Assembly: GCA_033557835.1 (NCBI GenBank)
Contig: JAWQRO010000153.1
Coordinates: forward strand, 1 to 52,308
From: Helochares maculicollis
Taxonomy: Eukaryota; Arthropoda; Insecta; Coleoptera; Hydrophilidae
DNA length: 52,308 bases
Reading direction: 5' to 3'
Below are positions 44,881 through 52,308 of the stretch, piece after piece. The number at the start of each line of letters is the position of its first letter. Position 1 is the first letter of the stretch. The translations under genes and the position numbers were made by a program. The notes below the pieces were generated by a model that made no database searches, was not told where the DNA came from, and saw nothing but the letters and a program-made list of their open reading frames with translations.

Positions 44881-45013
44881 AGGATTTTCTCTCGTTTTTA
44901 TGTGGAGCACTTATTCATAGGAATACAAATAGAAAAATGAAAAATATTTAAAATATATATTTCAGATAGTAAAAATTAGACATATTTTCTAGTTATGTAC
45001 ATTTTTCTTAAAC

Positions 45014-45742
45014 TCAAATGAGGAACATTTTCTTTTTATAAAGTGTGTCCCATAAATTATCAAATGCATTATGATAAGTATTTACAATACTAGAAATTGT
45101 AGTGATTGCTATATGATCAAAATTTTCATACAATGAGCGTGATGTCCAATTCATAGAGCCGAAGAGAACTGCTCCATTACTGGAGTTACTATAATCTTTA
45201 ACAGCAAATTTATAATGCATTATAGCATTTTCCTCCTTAAAATAGAGCAATTTAATACCCTGCTTTTGCAACCAGACCAGTTTTCCATTATCGTCATTAT
45301 AATCTTGATTTACGATAATACGAATGCGAATGTTTTGTTTAATTTTCTGTCCTAGTAGATGTATAACGGGATCCAAATGTATAGTCATGACAGCAATATC
45401 TAGGCAAGTTTCTGTAGTATTTAAGAAATATAACAGCGGCTCAATGAATTTATCCAAATTAGTTATTGTAGGAGGTATTACATTATCAGGCAAGATGTAG
45501 CCACGGCATCCTATGAATAATAATGAAATGTAAAAAATATGTATACATACATTCCAAATTAATAACTTACCAATTATGGGAGAATAAGTTACTATACAAT
45601 TTTGTCTTCGTTCATGCTCTAGTTGTAGTTCCCTTTCTAATTTGTATTTTGCAAGTACTTTTAGAAAATGGTACCAAGCACAAATTTGAGGCGCAAGAAA
45701 TAGGGATAATGAACCAATTATCACCGACGCTTTGTGAGCCAT
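45014..45742 (-). CDS. zuc: Zucchini/PLD6-type mitochondrial phospholipase D nuclease
   Basis: Two exons, 45742-45571 and 45510-45014, join in phase 1 to 222 residues (Drosophila Zucchini about 250). Residues about 5-30 are hydrophobic (ASVIIGSLSLFLAPQICAWY) and fit the N-terminal anchor in the outer mitochondrial membrane. The single HKD half-motif is MHYKFAVKD (H156, K158), followed by GSMNWTSRSLYENFDHIAI, the family's GS.NWT..A...NEN region. CRGYILPDN corresponds to the Cys-containing insert near the splice junction. The protein forms a dimeric endonuclease that cuts piRNA precursors, or acts on cardiolipin in mammals. The 60-bp intron is stop-free and in frame, so the unspliced frame is also open (242 residues). 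Confidence 0.88.
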   Translation of the reverse strand: MAHKASVIIGSLSLFLAPQICAWYHFLKVLAKYKLERELQLEHERRQNCIVTYSPIIGKLLIWNVCIHIFYISLLFIGCRGYILPDNVIPPTITNLDKFIEPLLYFLNTTETCLDIAVMTIHLDPVIHLLGQKIKQNIRIRIIVNQDYNDDNGKLVWLQKQGIKLLYFKEENAIMHYKFAVKDYSNSSNGAVLFGSMNWTSRSLYENFDHIAITTISSIVNTYHNAFDNLWDTLYKKKMFLI

Positions 45743-46592
45743 AATGTAATAATACTTTTTTTAGACGCTAGCAAAACAAAACTGTGAAAGAACCATTCCA
45801 AATTTTTGATTATAACCTACTTCATTGTCCAAAATTGTAATATCCAATAATTAAGTAAAGATCGCACACATGATTGTTGAATTTTCTAAACATAAGGTTA
45901 GGAACGCTTATTCGCAAGCAGTAGAAAAATAAATTCAAATTATTTATTAATTATACAAATGCGATAACAAACGCAAAATTCTGCTGATCTATGCGCTTTA
46001 TCTGCACACTATAGCGAGAAGCCCTTGCATTACAGGCAACCGTAAATACTTCTTATAAATCTTCCCTTTTACTAAAACATCATTTTTCTTATTTATATCA
46101 ATATTTCTAAATGTCTAAATGCAGATTGGTTTTCATCTACCTCTCATTAAAATATAACATCCTCTCAAATTCACACTATACTGAATAAAACCTAAGATAT
46201 TCCAAAGTACATCTTTATGTTTTGTAAAGTAGGTGCACTTTGCATTTTAAAATAACTAGTTTTGATTACATTTATCCACATGCGTGCAAATAAAAACATT
46301 AGCAATTTTAAACTGCGTAGCTGCAACAATAAAACATTAGTCAACAAATCTATTTGTTATTTAAAATAAACTTATAGAATGGATCATGTACAAGACCGTT
46401 AGCGGCAGCCAATCGATTTTCATTGGCTAGGGACTTTTCGCTTTATCTTGCCAGTACTTTCAAATGTAACGTAAAAAACTGAATTCGAAATAATTATATT
46501 TAAAAAATATATCAGTTTTCACGTATTAGAAAAATTGCCAGTTTTAACCTATTATATTCTGCAGTATTGAATTGTGTGAGTAATTAAAAATA
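45743..46592. other. Divergent promoter region of zuc and Hyls1
   Basis: 0.85 kb AT-rich spacer between the start codons of zuc (-) and Hyls1 (+). No exon is seen. A compact motif cluster lies at 46409-46426. Confidence 0.5.
46409..46426 (+). promoter_or_regulatory. Inverted pair of CCAAT boxes around ATCGAT
   Basis: CCAATCGATTTTCATTGG holds a forward CCAAT and a reverse CCAAT (ATTGG) 13 bp apart, with ATCGAT, the core of the DREF site, overlapping the first. It lies about 170 bp before the Hyls1 start codon and 670 bp from that of zuc. NF-Y (its beta subunit is encoded at 26.3 kb) binds CCAAT. Function is inferred. Confidence 0.4.
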
Positions 46593-47594
46593 ATGTCTCT
46601 GCAATTAGACCCTAGGGACGTTCTTGAATATCTGAACGATTTAGGTTATACTGGAATAACAAAACAGCAACTGAAGGATTTTATGCAAGGTTTGAATGCG
46701 ATTAAATATGTTTTAAAGTAATTTCAGCAATACAACGTTTTGTTTTAGATTTGAAAAAATTAATCAAATATGAGCAACACAAAGAAAATGTGTATCGAGA
46801 GGACAATCTTAGTCAGAAATCACCAGGTCAAGAAATGACCGAAAGTACCCAATATAAAGCTTTTGAGTCAGATATTTTCCAAACGCTGCATTCCACTAGT
46901 ACGGTAGCGTCCAGGGCAAAAGAAACCCCTAAAAAAGAGAGTGTCATTTCTGTTCAAATATGTAGGTCTGCTAAGAGTCGCCAATTTGAATCTTCTGAAT
47001 CAGAAATAACGTTCCAAGAGTTAAGTGATCGTCATGATAAGGTATCAGTCGACAAACTAAACGATGTTAGTAATAAATTAAACACTTCTTTAAATAGAAC
47101 GTTGAGTGATTTGGAAGTTAGTAAGAGCAAAACGTCTCCTATCAAACCTAGGGCAAAATCAACGGGAGTACTTTCATCTAAAAAGTCTGACCTAAGACCC
47201 AAGTCTTCCTGTAAGTAATTAATTATTATACTTCAATCTCATGTTTTTCAAGCACTAAAATATTGCAGAAGCAGTTCACATTTGTGTGTATATTTCTTCA
47301 CAATTGTACTATTTAATCGTTTCATGTTTGTAGTTATAAGACCCAAAGTACCCATAAGAACTGTCAAAAGTGATCCAGTAGCTCTTTATCATCAATATCA
47401 AAAAGAGTGGAAACGAGCTAAAATACCTGGAGAAGATAATAGAGCTGCTCTTAGGTGGGCCGTACGAGAAAGGCTACTAGGAGATTTTCAAGTATGTTTA
47501 TTCATAGATAATGCTTGTCTGTATCCCAAATTAATTTTCATTTTAGTCAACTCCAGCAATCTCTCTGCAATCATTAAAACCAAGCCGACTGTAA
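46593..47594 (+). CDS. Hyls1: HYLS1 centriolar protein
   Basis: Exons 46593-46689, 46749-47210, 47334-47491 and 47547-47594 join in phase (1, 1, 0) to 254 residues (human about 300). The family acts at centrioles and is needed for cilium assembly. The N-terminus (LDPRDVLEYLNDLGYTGITK) forms the short conserved helix of HYLS1 proteins. A Ser-rich, probably disordered middle follows. The C-terminal HYLS1 box, RPKVPIRTVKSDPVALYHQY then KEWKRAKIPGEDNRAALRWA, is diagnostic; the human disease substitution falls in the N-terminal helix. The first donor is GTTTGA, weaker than usual, but required by frame. The last exon has only 15 codons, ending SLKPSRL. It converges with mRpL4, 0.25 kb away. Confidence 0.92.
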
Positions 47595-47847
47595 TGCCGA
47601 ACAGATTTATTTGAAATTTTAACCACTAAGAAGTCGCCCAGATTTTTAATGAATGAATAACAAACGTAGAAGACGTGAAGCCAAAAGTAAGCTTTAACAT
47701 CATGTAGAAATTAATTTTGTGTCAGATAGATTATTATAGAAGTAAAGACTATGTATATAAATAGAGATTGTATTTCAAAAATCATGTTTTGTTTAGGTAT
47801 GTGTACAATTTTTATTAAACTATTTTATCAAATACAATTGAACTAAA

Positions 47848-49583
47848 TTACTGCTGCGAGACTTTAAATTTACTCAAAACTCCTTTTGTATCATTCTTAT
47901 GCAAATGATTTAGTAATTTCGTCTCGATTAATTCCACAGCACCTTTAGTCAGAACTAAAGTATCATGTTTTAGCATGGAGTAGACGTTTAATCCATAAAC
48001 GGGCATCAAATTAATGTGTTTGATAGAATCTGTAGCCCCTGTAATATTTCGAGGCATTATATCCACCCTAAAATGCATTATTGATTATTACGAAAGATCA
48101 TTAAAAATAGAATGAAATGCTTACTCATCAACAAATAACACCGAAGGTCCCCAATTCCTACTTTTAACTAATTCTTCAATAAAACTAGACTCTTCAGTAG
48201 GAATCTCCAAATCCTGTACGATATGCAAATCATCTTGGGCCAATTTTATTGAAAGTGTACTTGTCAATCCCATTATCCTACTATAAAAAGGGAGCATATA
48301 AAAATGTGTCGTAGGTGAACGAGGTCCATGTATAACGCCGCCTCCTCTAAACAAAGGACTACGAATAGAACCATGCCGAGCGCGGCCCAAGCCTAAAAGC
48401 AAAAAGTAACACATTGTAAGTCATCATTTAGGTGGCTGCTGCAAGTAATTCTATTGTTAACCATTGGACTGTTAACAATCATTTCAGGTCACCCAGAAAA
48501 TCACAAATCTAGCTCCACTTATAAAGCTAATACAAATTCAACATTCAAATAAATAAAATAGATATCGTAACAAATGAAAGTGTGAGTTTTATTTGACATT
48601 TAAGGATGTTGACTGAATAGTATAGTATTTTAATTACTACATATTTTATAACATACTCTCTAGCCATATCTTTTTATTGACACAGTATCATAAAGGTACA
48701 ATTCTACTGTACATAATGAAGTCAGATTTTTTGCTACTGCTGCAAATCAACAGGTAATTAGAAACATTTATTATAAAAGATAATCAATTTAATAATATAT
48801 TGATTTGATAGAGAAATGCTATTGAAAATATTCTTTTGGAAGTCGGTATGTTATTCATTAGCGGTGATGTAAGAAATCACTTTCTTATGATTTATATATT
48901 GTAGTGTGAATTCCTGCAAAAAGGTAATTCCCTCTACTGTGCTCATCTTAGCACATCAGCGGCGATTACAAACTGACCGCTATTGGAATGGAATTATCTA
49001 GACATAGAAGTCCAGGAACGTAGATATATTACCATAATACGAAATAGATTTGACCAAATATGGCAATAATGTACCTTTTCCATCAATGATCAAGTACAAA
49101 TGAATTCCAATAATAAATTGGAGTATGAAACTAAGTTTCAACAGCAGCTGCTTATTATACTAATACATAACTGTTATTGTAAGACAACAAACACCAAAGC
49201 ACAGTAGTGTTTTAGCAATAAATTTGCGTCATACCTTTTTGGGGCCACGGCTTCTTACCACCTCCTCTAACTTCGCTTCGTACTTTGGTATGTGCAAAAC
49301 TAACAAATCTATACAACTGCTGCCATCGCACATTTTGATGAATTATATCAATTCTAGGGTTAGCAGCGAATATGTCAGGATGTAAATCAATCAATCCGAT
49401 TTTCTTTTCATCGATGGTGTCTAAATTCTCTATCCATGCTTGCCGAGGCTTTTGATATTTGGAAGGAAATTGTAACACTCTAGGCTCCAAATGGATTTTG
49501 TCATGCCCTTCTGCAGCAGTAGTAGAAAAAAGCTTTGCCATACACCGGCAGTGCCTAAATTTCTGGGCAACGTGTGACAACAT
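47848..49583 (-). CDS. mRpL4: Mitochondrial ribosomal protein L4 (uL4m)
   Basis: Exons 49583-49235, 48392-48125 and 48067-47848 join in phase (1, then 2) to 278 residues, the usual size. It is a large-subunit protein of the mitochondrial ribosome that lines the exit tunnel. The N-terminus (MLSHVAQKFRHCRCMAKLFS) is basic and hydroxylated, as in a mitochondrial import signal. uL4 signatures are present: AHTKVRSEVRGGGKKPWPQK crossing into GLGRARHGSIRSPLFRGGGV, then HGPRSPTTHFYMLP. The C-terminal domain has LFVDEVDIMPRNITGA and YGLNVYSMLKHDTLVLTKGA. The gene is divergent from Psf1 and convergent with Hyls1. TTTATT at 47811-47816 gives AATAAA on its strand. Confidence 0.96.
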
Positions 49584-50475
49584 TCTTATATAAAAATTAA
49601 TTTTAAATGTTCTATAACATAACCTCTACATGAGGCGAAACTGGACGAAACCGACGATGACATATGTTATCTTACAATATAAGAAAGAGGAAGAAGAGGT
49701 AAGATCCTTGAAATGGATTTAATAACAAATAATTACATTTTTAGGTACAAACACTTTTCCAGAAATGTTTCCAAACATTTATATTTATATAATTGAAATT
49801 ATTACATACGAGAACCGTAAATTTAAATTTAAATGGCTTTAACATGAAACCTATAAAATTTTATGCCAAACAAAATGAAGTGTTTTTATCACTAGAAAAT
49901 AATTTATTTTTTCGTAATTTATATTGCTTTTGTAATGTATGCTAAAAGCATTCATCCTGCTTAGCTTTTAGTATAAACGAATTCTGCTCAGTTGCTAAAC
50001 AGCAGCTCAGCAGATTCCCTCTATAGTTGCTTAATTATAAGATTTACTCTCTTATTCAAATATTCTTATCACAAATTAAGTTTTTAATTAAAATCACTTC
50101 AAGTGTATTGTTATATTATGTGGTATTGTCGAGGTCATTGGAAAACAAGAAAGGTTTTGTTATTATAGTTGCTGCTGGCCAAGGGTATCCCGCCCATAAG
50201 GAAAGCTAGATGTGGATGGGTAATAAAAATTTTTTGCAATATTTAGCGGCGATCTCACTTTCATGTAGGGAATGATTCATTGTTTGTTTCTTTCTTTTTT
50301 TCCCTCTAGACTGAAATTCCTCTCAGAAAGTAAAGTCATTTCTATGGAGTTGGGCGGGCTCGCTGCTGGCTTATTCTGTGGTTATAATAAACAAAGCTCT
50401 GTCAAAAGAAGAGCGCGGGAGAATTTACTAACCTCACTGTTTTCAAGTTTGCTATTTCTTATTAATTAATTTGTA
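49584..50475. other. Divergent promoter region of mRpL4 and Psf1
   Basis: 0.89 kb between the two start codons. Short frames at 50027-50209 and 50272-50469 have no recognised motif, and the second probably overlaps the Psf1 leader. No transposon or RNA gene is visible. Confidence 0.45.
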
Positions 50476-52058
50476 ATGTTTGCCGAAAAAGCCTTAGAAC
50501 TTATTAAAGAATTAGACCGGAACCCCGGATCTCTACCTCCATTTAACGTAAATATTTTTATTTGCTCTCATTCAACGGATTGGTATCTACAAATTATAAA
50601 TATTTCTTTTTAGACGGATGTAGTTGCTGAGGTATCAAAAGAAATTACTCAATTGATCGAAGAAAATCATACAGATGCGTAAGTATGGTATATATATGAT
50701 CGAGTAAGCTAAAACAAGGTATTATAATGTATGTATGTATGCCTAAGAAATGTCTATCTTCTAGTATTGATATAAAGTACAAAACACTCTTTTGTGCCAT
50801 TTATGAGAAGTGCATTAATAGCAATTTTGTCCTGGTTTGCTTGTATAGATTACAGAATTTGCAAGAGTCTTTTTCTATGTTTAATTATAGTTTTTAATCT
50901 CTGTTAAAAATTATGATCCGATATCGTGTTACACGAATGAATTAATTTCTCTAGCCACAACATAATCAAATTTATCCTATGATATTAGTTTCATTGAAAG
51001 AATTCGCACAAATTCCCATTCTTTGTTTAAAATACCCGTTGCGTACATGTCATAATAATAATTTTAAAGTCATCATTTTAGCCTATTTTTAGGATATGGT
51101 TCTCTGTATAAATACATATGTATATAATAAGGAAAGTACTAAATAAAAAATATACAACTTTAATATCTTAGAAGAGTTCGAATAAATTATCACAAATTGT
51201 CATTGTAGCATATAAATATAGAGTTTGTTATATATGAAACCTTTACTTCTCCTTTATTTTTTTCTTGTTTGCAATGATATTGACATATTGGAATCCCCAT
51301 CATACCATCTTATCATTCCTTCTATCACTAATATTTACAAAAAACAGATAATTTGTTGACAAACCATTGCAAAACAAAGTTAGGATTTATGAAGTGAATT
51401 ATAAATAATAGTAATAATATCATGTATTGTAATTCTTTATGAATATTTGGAAGTGTAAGATTTAAAACATCATACAAATATGGTTTTCAAAGATGATTTG
51501 TGGCGTATGCATAAGACTAAAACTCGCATTTTTAAATTTTTTAATGCTATAGTTTATTAATATTATTTTCTGAGTGATAACATTACAATTTTTAGGTTGG
51601 CAAACGAAGAAAGCCGTAATTTAGGATCTGATTCAGTTTCGTACGTATCGACCGTGCGAGTCCGCCATGCAGCAATTAAGCGTAATTTGAGATGTTTATT
51701 AGCTTATCATTACAACAGGATGAAGTGTTTGCGAGTGATGAGGTGGGAATTTGGCAGCCTTTTGCCTGCTGAGGTCAAAGTGAATCTTAGTGCAACAGAA
51801 AATGAATGGTTCAACAAATATTCCAATACACTAGCCAAGTACATGAGATCTCTTGGAAGTGAAGGACTGAATTTAACAGTTGATTTAAAACCCCCTAAAA
51901 ATTTGTACATTGAAGTCAGATGTATGGTCAATTATGGGAAATTTGAATTGAGTGATGGATCTGTGTTATTGTTAAAAAAAGATAGTAGACATTACTTACC
52001 TAGAGTTGAATGCGAGGAATTAATCAGGCAGGGTGTGTTTGAGCATATAATTAGTTGA
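50476..52058 (+). CDS. Psf1: GINS complex subunit PSF1
   Basis: Exons 50476-50547, 50614-50678 and 51596-52058 join in phase (0, then 2) to 199 residues (human GINS1 is 196). PSF1 is part of the GINS tetramer which, with Cdc45 and MCM2-7, forms the replicative CMG helicase. The N-terminus MFAEKALELIKELDRN is the usual PSF1 start. The helical A domain contains VRVRHAAIKRNLRCLLAYHY and NRMKCLRVMRWEFGSLLPAE. The B domain carries NLYIEVRCMVNYGKFELSDG, then LLLKKDSRHYLPRVECEELI and a terminal RQGVFEHI. The second intron is long for this window (0.92 kb) and shows no exon. Identification is certain. Confidence 0.97.
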
Positions 52059-52251
52059 TTCTATTTTTGCTGTAGGTGAAATTAAATTTTAAAAATACTT
52101 TTGAATTTAGTTATTTTCTTTAGTTTGTTTCCTAGAGTTGTGCCGAACATTTCTTCCTTTCCTGTTAATGAAGGAATATACTTTAGATATACGTTTTTCC
52201 TAAAGTTCTGCAGACTACAAATTAAATTAAAGTAAGTATTTAATTAATTTT

Positions 52252-52254
<3 letters not shown>

Positions 52255-52308
<54 letters not shown>
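52255..52308. repeat. (AT)n microsatellite at the window edge
   Basis: At least 27 perfect AT units run off the end of the window, 0.2 kb after Psf1. The true length is unknown. Such tracts are hypervariable and often collapse or end contigs in assemblies. Confidence 0.97.

Noticed and set aside
1..52308. CRISPR array, bacterial operon or phage-like system
   Set aside because: All recognisable genes are spliced animal nuclear genes; no regularly spaced direct repeats with unique spacers were seen.

Overview
The window is AT-rich insect nuclear DNA. It has short GT-AG introns, a ZAD-type C2H2 zinc-finger gene (a family expanded in arthropods), mariner-family transposons and a set of conserved metazoan genes. 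A beetle or related holometabolous insect is my inference; nothing here fixes the species. I recognise twelve protein-coding genes, and for each the exons join in a consistent reading phase.

Layout. 1-7.8 kb is transposon-rich: a LINE RNase H scrap, three mariner copies or remnants, a GC-richer stretch and a doubtful first exon. Next come RpL37 (+, 7.9-8.6 kb), a membrane-anchored AttH/DUF7064-like protein (-, 9.4-11.2 kb) and inositol-pentakisphosphate 2-kinase (-, 11.9-14.5 kb). A 4 kb stretch without a recognisable gene precedes mitofusin/Marf (+, 18.7-22.0 kb). Then follow a ZAD-C2H2 zinc-finger protein (-, 22.4-25.2 kb), NF-YB (+, 26.3-27.6 kb) and another decayed mariner (28.6-29.9 kb). 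A 1793-residue FHA protein resembling Ki-67 occupies 30.2-36.0 kb (-). It is followed by UBOX5/RNF37 (+, 38.3-39.5 kb), the SWI/SNF subunit Bap60 (+, 40.9-43.6 kb), a Penelope-like retroelement remnant (43.8-44.9 kb), zucchini/PLD6 (-, 45.0-45.7 kb), HYLS1 (+, 46.6-47.6 kb), mitochondrial ribosomal protein L4 (-, 47.8-49.6 kb) and GINS subunit PSF1 (+, 50.5-52.1 kb). The window ends in an (AT)n microsatellite.

The genes do not form one pathway. They are mostly housekeeping genes (translation, mitochondria, replication, chromatin, centriole) in compact divergent or convergent pairs. The most unusual item is the Ki-67-like gene. Its N-terminal FHA domain resembles the Ki-67 FHA, its centre holds twelve tandem SP.N[DR]L...G.K units, its C-terminal half is rich in R-T-R-type basic motifs, and a KVQF motif that could dock PP1 lies near the end. 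Other points for a second look are a possible 21-nt microexon in Marf, stop-free introns in zucchini and the Ki-67-like gene, a ZAD gene lacking its first cysteine pair, and the spread of mariner lineages.
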